In this document: positions 9,101-17,425 of the stretch, piece after piece | Numbering within the stretch: position 1 is the first letter of the stretch | How the letters are laid out: every line of letters begins with the position of its first letter | Assembly (NCBI GenBank): GCA_003445035.1 | Contig: DLVV01000313.1 | Location: 1,303 to 38,073 of the forward strand | DNA from: Planctomycetaceae bacterium | Lineage (GTDB): Bacteria; Planctomycetota; Planctomycetia; Planctomycetales; Planctomycetaceae | Direction: 5' to 3' | DNA: 36,771 nucleotides | Program-made: the position numbers and the translations under genes | Notes under the pieces: model-generated | The model's input: the letters and a program-made list of their open reading frames with translations, nothing else | The model's database searches: none | Told to the model about the DNA's origin: nothing

Positions 9101-11775
9101 TTCGGCCGGCGGACGGACAGGCGGTAACGAATGCCGATCACCAGGGCCACGGCCAGCATCAGCCACGACAAGGCTGAAAGACGATCGTGTCGCACCACGC
9201 TCACCGACAACTCCACGGGTGGACTCGTGAAAGTGGAGCGTTGAGAATTCCAGCCAAAACCGCGTCGTGAGCCCGAACGCGAAGGTTCAAGATGCCCGCC
9301 ACCGAAGATCCGTCGCCAGGCAGACGCGGACAGCGGGTTGAATATCCCGTGATGAGGACCTCGGCCGACCGGACCCAGCCAGCGGGTTGTCCAGTGTTCT
9401 TCACTCGATTGGCTTGCCAAAATCGAACGGCCGGGCGCGCCGGTGAGAATCTGTCCGGGAGCTGTCGTCACGTCCCACGTGAACGTGACGTTGGTTTCGA
9501 GTTGAGGGAAGGGGATCACACGTCGGGAGACCAGGAAGCTGGTTGTTGCGGGCGTGGTGTACCGGACTTCGATCGTCCGCAGGGCACCCAATTCGAGCGG
9601 GGGAACCGAGATCTCTGTGCCATCCGATTCGGCTCGTGCGGCCTGCCCGTTGACCAGTACCGCTTCGAGGTGCGCTTCCGAAGGCAGTCGGAAGCGGAAG
9701 GGGCGATCGAAGATGTCACCGACAAATCTCATGTGTGCCGAGTGGTGGTCGTGCCCGGCATCGACGGGGGCCAATTGCGAGAGCACCAGCATTGAGATGA
9801 TTCGGCCCACGTCGGTCGCTGCATCGCGGGCCATTGTCTGTGGCCGCGCCGGAATGTTCTCTGTCGCGTTGAAGTCCGGCCCTGCTGGTCTCCTGATGGG
9901 GGACTGGCTGGTCGTCACCGTCCCGGTTCCGTCGGCGGATTCGCCCGGGCCGGTGCGGTTGGTGGGAATTGTCGCCGAGGGGGGAGACCAACGAAACAGA
10001 CCCCCGGGAGCCGACTCGGTCAATGCATCGAAGCTGGCAAACGCTGGCCAGGGATCTCCGAGATTCTCGGGGCGAATTGGCTCGAGCACTCCTGCGACGG
10101 AGTCTTCCAGACGGGTGCCGGCCAGGGGCACGGCTGCTGCGAGGATCATGCGGTGGCGGTCACATTCGAGTGGTTCGACCAACGGCAGGTCTCCGACGTC
10201 CAACTCGTTTCCGGCTCGGCTCAACTGGATCATCAACGGACGGGTCGAGGTGGTGTCAACGGCGTCGGACCACTCGACGATCAACTGCTGACGGTTGCCC
10301 GCGACCGCGATGGTCCGCCATTCGACTCGCGTTGCAGGATCGACGGGTTGCAGATCGACGATGTTCCAGCCGGGTGCCAACAGGGCGCGAGTGGAGAACG
10401 ATGCGCCGGAAGTGGATGACCAGGCGATTTCAGCCGAGGCTGTCCAGCCGGCCTGGTCGCGATCGAGTCGGGCGAGCACATCGGCCGAGAGAGCGCGGCG
10501 AGGTTGGCCGACAACCAGTTCGAGTGAGGTCCTGGCTCCAATCCGTGCGAAGGTGAATCGGCGTCCACCAACCGCGTCGGCGGTCTGTTTCCAGCCGACC
10601 GAACGGAACGTCTTCAATTCGAGTGGTTCACGCACATTGAGAGTGAGGTCTGGCTGGGAGTTTTCCGGATCACTGCCCAGCGGTTGTGCTCCCACCACCG
10701 AGACTTCCGGCAGTTTCCACGACTGGTCGGCCAGGATGTCCGAGTCGATCGTCACCTGGAGGGTTCTGGAGGTGCCGTCGGCAGCATGGGGCAGGGGGTC
10801 GGGCAGGGTGACTCGCCAGGACGCGCCGGGGGACGGGTTGATCGGTCGAGCCACGACGGGGTCACCGTCATAAGAAATCGACTCGACCCGGGCGCCGGCC
10901 GGTACCGAGAGAACCAGGTCCTGGACCGCCTGGCCGGTCCGTTCGAAGACCAGGTCCGTGACGATCCTGGCCCCATTGACAGCGATCTCGCAACTGGTGC
11001 GTTGCCTGGCCAGGAGCCGCGTCGTTGTACTGGGTGTGGCGGCCGTGGTGTGGTCGATGATCAGTCGAGAACGGTTGCGGTGTCCGAGTTGTAGTCGAAA
11101 CCGATGGTGGCCAACGGGAACGGGCCGTGTCGAGCCGTTGGTGGGCTGCGTGAGTTGGCCATTGGACGCGGTCAGTCGATGCGAACTGGGCACGTCGAGC
11201 ACAAGCGAAGTTTGTACGGACGGTGCGAGCCTGACGTCGAATTCCTCGAGCGAGACGACCTTGCGTCCCTGCAACGACCAGTGGCCGGTGACGGTGCTTC
11301 GGCCCGGTGGGGCCACCAGCACCACGGTCCGATGAGCCGTGGTGCCCCAGGTCAGTGGACGGCCGTCCAGTTGCAGCGATGTGATCGCCAGGCCAAGTGG
11401 TGCCAGGGGGATGGCCGTCGGGCCGGGAGCGTTGTTGATGAGTTCCAGCGAGAGCTGGCCGTCCCGCAACTGGGTGTCGTCGATGCGAGCCGAATACTCG
11501 GCGGTCTGGATCCAGGCCGCACGGGGTCGCGATCGCAGACGGGTGATCTCGCCGACAAGGTCAAAGTAGTCCTGTCGGGGGATCGCTTTCCAGGGGCCGG
11601 CGGGCCAGTCGTCCGTCTTTTTGTCGTCAACGGCTCGCACTCTGACCGGGCCGGCGATCGGAGCGATGACCGGAGCGCCGTCATTTCGCTGGGCCGAGGC
11701 CTTCTCAACTGACAGCAGTGTCAGTGTGACGACCATCGCAGTCCCTAACACCCGGACCAGGGAACGGCCGATCAT
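6172..11775 (-). CDS. Giant double-module envelope protein of unknown function
   Basis: 1867 aa. An N-terminal signal peptide covers residues about 8-29 (ending A-S-A-Q). A first beta-rich module (about 30-865) is followed by hydrophobic helices near 868-885, 897-911 and 915-931. A signal-peptide-like helix near 968-986 then ends T-M-A-Q followed by a Pro/Ala-rich stretch. A second beta-rich module (about 990-1780) ends in helices near 1785-1850 and a basic tail. Both modules start alike: a Y-S-A-R-I-D (about 94) or Y-S-A-T-I-R (about 1054) strand, then a hydrophobic P-L/P-V segment and a short turn carrying G-R. I know no characterised function; such long secreted proteins are common in planctomycetes. 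The start ATG at 11773-11775 overlaps the previous gene's TGA (ATGA), so the two are translationally coupled and likely act together at the membrane. Confidence 0.85.
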   Translation of the reverse strand: MIGRSLVRVLGTAMVVTLTLLSVEKASAQRNDGAPVIAPIAGPVRVRAVDDKKTDDWPAGPWKAIPRQDYFDLVGEITRLRSRPRAAWIQTAEYSARIDDTQLRDGQLSLELINNAPGPTAIPLAPLGLAITSLQLDGRPLTWGTTAHRTVVLVAPPGRSTVTGHWSLQGRKVVSLEEFDVRLAPSVQTSLVLDVPSSHRLTASNGQLTQPTNGSTRPVPVGHHRFRLQLGHRNRSRLIIDHTTAATPSTTTRLLARQRTSCEIAVNGARIVTDLVFERTGQAVQDLVLSVPAGARVESISYDGDPVVARPINPSPGASWRVTLPDPLPHAADGTSRTLQVTIDSDILADQSWKLPEVSVVGAQPLGSDPENSQPDLTLNVREPLELKTFRSVGWKQTADAVGGRRFTFARIGARTSLELVVGQPRRALSADVLARLDRDQAGWTASAEIAWSSTSGASFSTRALLAPGWNIVDLQPVDPATRVEWRTIAVAGNRQQLIVEWSDAVDTTSTRPLMIQLSRAGNELDVGDLPLVEPLECDRHRMILAAAVPLAGTRLEDSVAGVLEPIRPENLGDPWPAFASFDALTESAPGGLFRWSPPSATIPTNRTGPGESADGTGTVTTSQSPIRRPAGPDFNATENIPARPQTMARDAATDVGRIISMLVLSQLAPVDAGHDHHSAHMRFVGDIFDRPFRFRLPSEAHLEAVLVNGQAARAESDGTEISVPPLELGALRTIEVRYTTPATTSFLVSRRVIPFPQLETNVTFTWDVTTAPGQILTGAPGRSILASQSSEEHWTTRWLGPVGRGPHHGIFNPLSASAWRRIFGGGHLEPSRSGSRRGFGWNSQRSTFTSPPVELSVSVVRHDRLSALSWLMLAVALVIGIRYRLSVRRPNIRWTAGGLAALVLLGWWTPAPWTLLTGAILAAIWLLLLMPPSLWNRQSTERLASPTADVDAFEEGSLGSTRSYRGIPTGLGLLLACAGLTHTMAQEPPPATPPPAQPPTAARPDVLLPVDASGRPSPVTPFAFVRPDLLETLFAERRANKTDSGVLLRRADYSATIRANGKIGLTAAFEAVVTGRNDTVQIRLPVDGVNLAPDACRVNGRRHPLARENGGGVLLLNLPPRTTDTPRIDRVELDLRPTVKPSSGGGRIDLAIPRILAGRLKLVLPANPPKVEMPSTIGTDPANGDFLLGASQRLQLSWTADPTVTTPRPRSIATTAPLCLVRIHPLETRLEYRLPVSVRGGNLNVLTLSLPGQLVFRPGDIAAPDVLAIRSLPPDGGRQLVIIEFVNPQTDTFEIRLSGRLPVSADAGRLAIDPAITLAHGAPPIPVVADPMKMGVNPANGFQLAVVAPPPEGVAAMDVVEFTRVWQNDQDSSQPVASFAWTLEKAAVLPLDVLPLRPRRVVRVEQFLHVREDRLELTITASAKTTGLSVFHHSLKIDPRLKITSIGIQQQDGADRLARTARVGDQLVLYLKDANLFEEETQTGIQNITIQGELPLDVTKRVALPEVVFTDAETSSTTLSLYHDPQLAVTLTGAELVSPAEDAAPSTTSAVDAREVLAGRFVLSTDKARAKLDIRRKKLPTPLQLLFQLQPNPDGPWRLRVRTMPLPGPHPSGPLLVTVESALLAVNGTDAPIQWQPTPDSVTVDDGRLGADFENVAEVTFETTLPDTPDSDRWTPPLPLVSGRPIRQRLLILPSEITWIPEGDISRLDSWPDDLSRDKLGVDDLATIWRLTGPNWRLSRRTEPPINASLSSKPPINTPPPSRGARPIERPTEVTGSPSGWWITWRILVSLALAGAIAWGWPLLERSRLKAWLRQHDSFAWLLIGISWWLAGLAGAVGLGLATAMATVLLLRSRSNRRRSLARSEG

Positions 11776-14700
11776 CCCTGGACCTCCGATTCCGGATGGG
11801 CGGCGATCTCGGTGGCGACCGGTGAGTCCGAATGGATGGCCGTGGACGGTTCACGGCCGGCCGTCCCGCTCGAGAGCGGGATTTCACCCGAGGATCCACG
11901 AAGGCGGTCGATGGGGGAGGAGAGCGAAACGAGATCAAACGCGGGATGACGCCCGAAGCGATAGTGTAACATCGTCGCCAGGGTGGCCAGGGCCAGGCCC
12001 AGCAGTGCTGGTTGCAGCAGTAGGGTGATCGGTTCGGCCAGCCAGATCGCCAGCACCGCAACAACGAAACCAGCCGACAGGCACGTGACCACGTGACGGG
12101 TGTGGGGGATGTAGAGCAGAATGAGGCCGGTCGCGAGAGCCAGGCCGGCTCCGAGAAGCACGAAACTCCACTGGCTGATCGAGTGGAACGAGAAACGATC
12201 CGGAGGACCGAAGTTGCTGTAGGTGTAGGCGTTGCCGACGACGATCGGAGGGAATTGGGGTGCGTGGCCAGGAATTGCCAGCCAACCGGCGGCGTGGTCG
12301 AACCCCGTGTCGGTTTCACGGCTGAAGTGCAAGCCCTGCCACTGCCAGGAAAACCGTGGAGAATGGCCACGCGCTCCGCTGAGCAGGTGCTGGCCGACCG
12401 GGAGATGAACCTGCCAGAGTGTCTCGGCGATGTGCACGGTGTCGTCCAGCCGCGGTGTGACCAGGCTGTGACGCCCGGACAGCAGCCCGTTTTCAGACCG
12501 TCCGGTCACCAGGTAGTCGACTTGCAGCAGGTGATCGGAGCCGGAGGTGAACCCCGAGACGTCCAGCCGGAACTCGGTCCCGCCGCCGGGGGTGACTGTT
12601 TCCCGGTAGTGATCGCTGCGGAGTGGCTGGCCGTCCCAGTGAAATACCGGCACACGACTCAACTTTGCGCCGGCTGAAAACCGCACCACCAGTGTCGTGA
12701 TCTGGCCCCGGATATGGTAACAGGCCCACGACTGAATCGTGCCCCGGTCGGCGTCCTGGACCACCTGCACGATCGCGACGCGGGGAACCGTGAAGTGGTA
12801 CGAGGCGTCACGGTCACCCAGTCTCAGTGCCAGGTCGACCTGTGGGGGAGATCCGCTGGCACGCCACACCGGGCGGTTTTCGGTGTCCAACTCCGACTGC
12901 CAGGTTTCTCCGTCGAGCACCGCATCGATTCCACCGCCACCGGTCAGTTCGAATCGTGTTGACGCGAACGCCGCATCGGTGCTCTGCATCAGGGGGATTG
13001 GCATGGCCACTGTCGTGATTGCCAGGATTTCGGGAGCCGACAGTTCGAAGTCGGCGATGATACGGAAGGAGCCCAGGCGATCCTCGTCGAGCTGGATGTC
13101 GGCCTGTTGTTGGGTGCCGACCTCGATTCCCGGCCGAGCCTCGAGTGGAATCGGTTCCGCGTCGGGGTCGGCCTGCAGCCGAAACCTCACCTGCTTGTCC
13201 TGCAGGGGACGGGGGACCATCAGCTTGACCGATCCGATGCGGGCGTATTCGACCTGGTAGTCGATTTGCTGGGTGACCTGCAGCTTGCCATCAGAGTAGT
13301 TTGCGACGACCGATGAGGATGTGGTGATGCGTCGGGGTTGCGGCATCACACGCACCTGGAAGCTGGACGCCTCGGACGGCAAACGGAAATAGTTGTCGTC
13401 CGGAACGATGCCGTCGCCGAGTTCCTCCGGGAGCGAGATCAGTTGCTTGAGCTGGGCCGAGAGTGGCCGCGTGGTCGTTTCATTCCGGGCGGTGAGTTCG
13501 GTGTCCACGTTGATCGCTCGTCCGACAACCAGCACGGGTTCGGGGGGCGTCGGAGCCACCAGTGCTGGAAGAGTCAGCGTTGGAGAGGAGGATTCGCCGA
13601 TTGGCCGAATGGCCTTGAAGCGGACGGCGAACTGGCCGTCGGATCGGCTTTGGCGAGCCGCCAGGCCCACTCGCAATCTCTGGGTGTTCTCGTCGAAACG
13701 GAACTGCAGTTCAGGTGATTCGTCGGCGATGACTTGCCAGCCCTGCTCGGTCCAACCTGGCCAGTGAAACTCGAACGCCTCGATCGCACCACGGAAGACC
13801 TGGCCGCGAGGGATATCGATGATCAACTCGGCGTTGGACTCTGAAAGTTTCAGGAACAACTGTGGCTCGGCGATGAACCGAGGTTCAATTTCGACCAGGT
13901 CGAGTTCCAGGCGGAAGGGTTGCCGCAGGATCTCCCAGGCGCTGGCGATTTCATTACCGAAGAGTGGAGCCAGGGTCGGGGTGCGGGGGAGGTCGCGGAC
14001 GTTGATTCGATGGACAAAGCGGCCCAGTTTTCGGTTACTGCGATAGTTGTCCAGCAGTTTCATCGCCACGTGGCCGGTCTGGTACCGCGCTTCTTCGACC
14101 TGGAATCCATCGATCACCAGGGGTTCGCCGACGGTGGGAAATTCGCCCTGCAGTGTCCAGCGGATTGCGATGGGATCACTGGCGGCATCGGCAACGCCTC
14201 CGACCAGTGGGAGGTGTACTCGGCCGGGTTCATCGGGGTCGATCTGGGGGTCCTGGATGGCGTCGCCCTGGACATCGACCAGCCGGTAGCCGGTGGGCAG
14301 GTCGACGGTGATCGTTTCGGGGTGTCCCTTGAGGACACGGATTCGCTGGTGTGTCTTGAGTACGACCGAGTCGGTATTGGGTTCGACGGAGATGGCGATC
14401 GAGGAGGCCAGCACGGTGTCGTCGTCATCGGCAGTGGCGGTGGCCCGCCACGAGAGATCGATTCGGTCGCCGACACCGTGCACTTCGATCCGATTTGTGC
14501 CATCGGTGCCGGGTCGAACGGTGGTTTGGCCACCTCCGTTGGGGGTCGTGGCTCTCAGTGGACCCCCTTCCACCAGCAGCAGTAGTCGTGTGCCCGCGGC
14601 CGGTGGAGTTGGCAGTGCCAACTGCAGGCGTCGGCTCGGGTGTTCACGCAGAACCGGGACGCTGAGTTGGAACGACAGTTCGTGAAGGCCCTTGCCCTTG

Positions 14701-15260
14701 AGCCACCAACGGAGTCCGTCGGTGGTATTGGCCTTTCGCGTGTCCGGACGCGATTGTCCTGGGCCGCTGTGGGACACCGGTGACGTGAGGACCGTGTTGC
14801 CGTTGGCCATCCGCAGTGTCACCGGGACCCATTCGTCGGCTCGTTGCACGCGAACTTCCACGCGGGCATTCAGCAGGGCACGGTCACCCAGGACCCGACC
14901 GTCCAGCGAGACACTGGTGACATGGAACGGGGGGGCCTGTTGGTTGTTCTGCCACCGGAGGAAATCTTTCCAGAGGTCAGTGGGGACGGGGATCCGTTGC
15001 CCCTGGAGACCCGGCAGGAAGATCCAGTCGGCGGTGTTCTTGGGCTGTGGCGAACCGGGCTTGTCGGTCGGCCTGGCGGCGGGTTGACCGGTGACCTTTG
15101 GTGATTTTGCTGTTGGCTGGGGCGCAACGACACCTTTGGCCGGCGGTGCCACCGGCCGCTGGGCCAGTGCCGTGCCGACGACCATCAGGCTGATCGTCAG
15201 GAGCAACCAGGGGCTCCCGGCGGTTGGACGCAGAACGCGCCGCTTTGAAGAGAAATGCAT
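11772..15260 (-). CDS. Large membrane-anchored beta-rich envelope protein
   Basis: About 1162 aa when started at ATG 15260, chosen because it gives a clean signal peptide (M-H-F-S-S-K-R-R, then a hydrophobic core ending G-T-A-L-A-Q) and because AGGTGGG lies nine bases upstream. An open extension to 15335 adds 25 residues with no export logic. A Pro/Ala/Lys-rich stretch follows the signal. The body is a long series of beta strands with no catalytic motif I can recognise. Near the C-terminus are about three membrane helices, then a tail of about 64 hydrophilic residues. The segment just before the helices (G-Q-H-L-L-S-G-A-R-G-H-S) parallels one in the first module of the downstream gene (G-Q-I-L-T-G-A-P-G-R-S), so the two proteins are probably paralogous. 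It is the first gene of the two-gene unit. Confidence 0.8.
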   Translation of the reverse strand: MHFSSKRRVLRPTAGSPWLLLTISLMVVGTALAQRPVAPPAKGVVAPQPTAKSPKVTGQPAARPTDKPGSPQPKNTADWIFLPGLQGQRIPVPTDLWKDFLRWQNNQQAPPFHVTSVSLDGRVLGDRALLNARVEVRVQRADEWVPVTLRMANGNTVLTSPVSHSGPGQSRPDTRKANTTDGLRWWLKGKGLHELSFQLSVPVLREHPSRRLQLALPTPPAAGTRLLLLVEGGPLRATTPNGGGQTTVRPGTDGTNRIEVHGVGDRIDLSWRATATADDDDTVLASSIAISVEPNTDSVVLKTHQRIRVLKGHPETITVDLPTGYRLVDVQGDAIQDPQIDPDEPGRVHLPLVGGVADAASDPIAIRWTLQGEFPTVGEPLVIDGFQVEEARYQTGHVAMKLLDNYRSNRKLGRFVHRINVRDLPRTPTLAPLFGNEIASAWEILRQPFRLELDLVEIEPRFIAEPQLFLKLSESNAELIIDIPRGQVFRGAIEAFEFHWPGWTEQGWQVIADESPELQFRFDENTQRLRVGLAARQSRSDGQFAVRFKAIRPIGESSSPTLTLPALVAPTPPEPVLVVGRAINVDTELTARNETTTRPLSAQLKQLISLPEELGDGIVPDDNYFRLPSEASSFQVRVMPQPRRITTSSSVVANYSDGKLQVTQQIDYQVEYARIGSVKLMVPRPLQDKQVRFRLQADPDAEPIPLEARPGIEVGTQQQADIQLDEDRLGSFRIIADFELSAPEILAITTVAMPIPLMQSTDAAFASTRFELTGGGGIDAVLDGETWQSELDTENRPVWRASGSPPQVDLALRLGDRDASYHFTVPRVAIVQVVQDADRGTIQSWACYHIRGQITTLVVRFSAGAKLSRVPVFHWDGQPLRSDHYRETVTPGGGTEFRLDVSGFTSGSDHLLQVDYLVTGRSENGLLSGRHSLVTPRLDDTVHIAETLWQVHLPVGQHLLSGARGHSPRFSWQWQGLHFSRETDTGFDHAAGWLAIPGHAPQFPPIVVGNAYTYSNFGPPDRFSFHSISQWSFVLLGAGLALATGLILLYIPHTRHVVTCLSAGFVVAVLAIWLAEPITLLLQPALLGLALATLATMLHYRFGRHPAFDLVSLSSPIDRLRGSSGEIPLSSGTAGREPSTAIHSDSPVATEIAAHPESEVQG

Positions 15261-15269
15261 GAAATGGAA

Positions 15270-15276
15270 CCCACCT
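15270..15276 (-). promoter_or_regulatory. Ribosome binding site deciding the start at 15260
   Basis: Read on the minus strand it is AGGTGGG, nine bases before the ATG at 15260. It favours this start over open in-frame codons further upstream. Confidence 0.45.
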
Positions 15277-15378
15277 GCCCCCATGGTATCCGTGCCCAGC
15301 AGGACCGGAAAGCACCAAAATCTCCACGTCCGCACAATTGCCCGGGATGGGGACGCCGGTTGGTACGTGGAGGTCGGG

Positions 15379-16182
15379 TTACATCAACTGGGAGAGTTGT
15401 GCGTGCACGTCGGTGCCGTTGGTGGCGAGCAGGTCCGCGACATCGACAGCGAAGCGGCCGCCGTCCAGAGACGTCACCCGACCTCCAGCCTCGGTGACCA
15501 GTAACGCACCGGCAGCCATGTCCCAGGGCTTGAGCGTGGTGGAGAAGAATCCGTCCAGGCGGCCGCTGGCGACGTAGGCGAGATTGAGTGCCGCCGATCC
15601 GGTTCGCTGGGTGTGCTGCGATGCGACCAGAACCCGCAGAAACCGGTCGACGGCCGGATGGTCCGGTGATGTGATTCCCACTGGCAGGCTGGCCGTGACC
15701 AGCGCGGAATCGAGGTCGGTGACGGTATCGGCTGAAACCGAGACGGGGTCTCCGTTCAGGAGTGTCCCTCGGCCGTGGACTGCGGTGAACAGTTCGTCGT
15801 GACTGGGGTCAAGTACCACGGCGATGGCGAGTTGGCCACGGTATTCGAGGGCAATCGACACGGCGAAGTAGGGGACGCCATGGACGTAGTTGCCGGTGCC
15901 GTCGAGCGGGTCGATGATCCAGCGAAAATCGCTGTCGGTGCCGGCGTCAGAGAGTCCCTCTTCTCCCAGCAGACCGTGGTCGGGGAAGCGTTCGCCCAGC
16001 AGTTTCGCGATGGCGTTTTGGCTTTCGAGATCCGCCTCGGTGACCATGTCCCGACGGCTTTTCTCGGTCACGGTGAATCGGTCCCGCCACGAAAGCAGAA
16101 TCTCTCCGGCACTGCGAGCGGCCTCGACAGCCGTCTCGAGTCCAGCGTCCAGACCCGTCTGCAGGAAGTCCGTTTCCGACAC
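15379..16182 (-). CDS. Inositol monophosphatase family phosphatase
   Basis: 267 aa, the usual length for the family. Metal and catalytic motifs are complete: E74-E75 in L-L-G-E-E-G, D91-P-L-D94-G-T (motif 1) and W220-D221-M-A-A-G (motif 2). These bind Mg2+ and hydrolyse a phosphate monoester. The substrate cannot be told from sequence: inositol-1-phosphate, histidinol phosphate and 3'-phosphoadenosine phosphate (CysQ-type) are all possible. The start is GTG at 16182, with GGAG at 16189-16192 (minus) six bases upstream. The frame stays open further upstream but that part is Arg-rich and overlaps the preceding gene. It begins 38 bases after the stop of the D-2-hydroxyacid dehydrogenase and is likely co-transcribed with it. 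It looks cytoplasmic, with no signal peptide. Confidence 0.93.
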   Translation of the reverse strand: MSETDFLQTGLDAGLETAVEAARSAGEILLSWRDRFTVTEKSRRDMVTEADLESQNAIAKLLGERFPDHGLLGEEGLSDAGTDSDFRWIIDPLDGTGNYVHGVPYFAVSIALEYRGQLAIAVVLDPSHDELFTAVHGRGTLLNGDPVSVSADTVTDLDSALVTASLPVGITSPDHPAVDRFLRVLVASQHTQRTGSAALNLAYVASGRLDGFFSTTLKPWDMAAGALLVTEAGGRVTSLDGGRFAVDVADLLATNGTDVHAQLSQLM

Positions 16183-16220
16183 ATCGCGCTCCGTTCCGAG
16201 AATCGATTGCTGCGGCGATT

Positions 16221-17243
16221 CTAACGGTCCGGCGTCTGGTTGTCCCCGTTGTCTTCGCCGACCTCGGGATTGACCCAGCAGGGCAACGGTTCTCCGGCGA
16301 GACCTGCCAGGAGATTGTTTGCGGCAATTTCGGCCATGCCGTTGCGGCTCGAGATCGTGGCACTGGCGATGTGGGGGACGACCACGCAATTGGGCAGCGA
16401 CAGCAGCGGGTCATCGGCCGCCGGAGGCTCGGGGTCGGTGACGTCGAGCCCGGCGGCGAAGATGTCGCCACCGGAGAGGGCGTCGTGGAGATCCTCGCTG
16501 ACGTGCAGTGGGCCACGAGCCGAGTTGATGAAGACAGCGGTTGGCTTCATCTTCCCGAATGCCTCGGTGTTGAACATACCGGAGGTGGTGTCGTTGAGAT
16601 CGACGTGAACCGAAACGAAGTCGGACTCGGCCAACAGCGTGTCGAGATCGACCTGTCTCGCCCCCAATTCCGTTTCGGCCGCCTCGTTGACGTACTGGTC
16701 GTGGTAGAGCACTTGCATGCCCCAACCTCCGTGGCACCGCTTGGCCATCGCGAACCCGATTCGTCCCATTCCGACGATGCCGACGGTTTTTCCACAGAGG
16801 TCCAGCCCGATATGTCCCCGGGGTTCCCATGTCTTCCACGCTCCCGCACGAACGTGGTCGGCGGCTTCGACGATCCGGCGTGCGGCGGTGATCAACAGGG
16901 TGAAGGCCATGTCAGCGGTGGCGTCGGTCAGCACGTTGGGCGTGTGCCCGACACGGATACCCCTGCGAGTCGCCTCGGCGACGTCGATGTTGTTGAAGCC
17001 GACGGCGTAGTTGCTGACGACGGCCAACTGCTCGCCGGCCGCGTCGAAGAACTCGGCATCAACAGCCTCGGTCAGCAGGCTGAGCACCCCGTGGCACCCG
17101 GAGATCTTTTCGAGCAGCAGGTCCCGGGACGGCGGCAGCGGCTCGGTCCAGATCTCGGTGTCACACGCGGCCTGGACGATTTCCAGTCCCGCGTCAGGGA
17201 TGTTCCGCGTGACGAAGATTCGGTGCTTGGTGTCGGAGGACAT
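16221..17243 (-). CDS. D-2-hydroxyacid dehydrogenase (glyoxylate/hydroxypyruvate reductase type)
   Basis: 340 aa, full length. The Rossmann NAD(P) motif is at 157-163 (G-M-G-R-I-G in V-G-I-V-G-M-G-R-I-G). The catalytic residues of the family are present: Arg243 in N-S-A-R-G, Glu272 in D-P-E-P and His291 in V-P-H-I-A-S. S-N-Y-A-V-G-F-N-N-I-D near 77-87 is the substrate-domain signature seen in glyoxylate/hydroxypyruvate/glycerate dehydrogenases. It probably reduces a 2-keto acid such as glyoxylate or hydroxypyruvate with NAD(P)H, but the exact substrate is inferred. The ATG at 17243 has GGGAG about nine bases upstream; the longer open frame adds an Arg/Ser-rich N-terminus and is rejected. It is upstream of and close to the IMPase-like gene. 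Confidence 0.93.
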   Translation of the reverse strand: MSSDTKHRIFVTRNIPDAGLEIVQAACDTEIWTEPLPPSRDLLLEKISGCHGVLSLLTEAVDAEFFDAAGEQLAVVSNYAVGFNNIDVAEATRRGIRVGHTPNVLTDATADMAFTLLITAARRIVEAADHVRAGAWKTWEPRGHIGLDLCGKTVGIVGMGRIGFAMAKRCHGGWGMQVLYHDQYVNEAAETELGARQVDLDTLLAESDFVSVHVDLNDTTSGMFNTEAFGKMKPTAVFINSARGPLHVSEDLHDALSGGDIFAAGLDVTDPEPPAADDPLLSLPNCVVVPHIASATISSRNGMAEIAANNLLAGLAGEPLPCWVNPEVGEDNGDNQTPDR

Positions 17244-17425
17244 CGGGGCAACTCCCGAGGAAGGCAGCGTGGATGAGTCACGTATCGACTCCGTTCGCCT
17301 CCTGCGTGACATCCTCAAGGTGGGGAAACGGGGGTGATGTCACGGCCCGGTGTGTGCGGCCTGCCTGCCGCGTGGGCACCTCCAGTCTAATCGGGACAAC
17401 CGACCGCTGGCAATCACCACATCCC

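Noticed and set aside
17356..17371. GCGGC/GCCGC hairpin between the dehydrogenase and the FAD oxidoreductase
   Set aside because: Five GC pairs with no T-run are expected by chance in this base composition.
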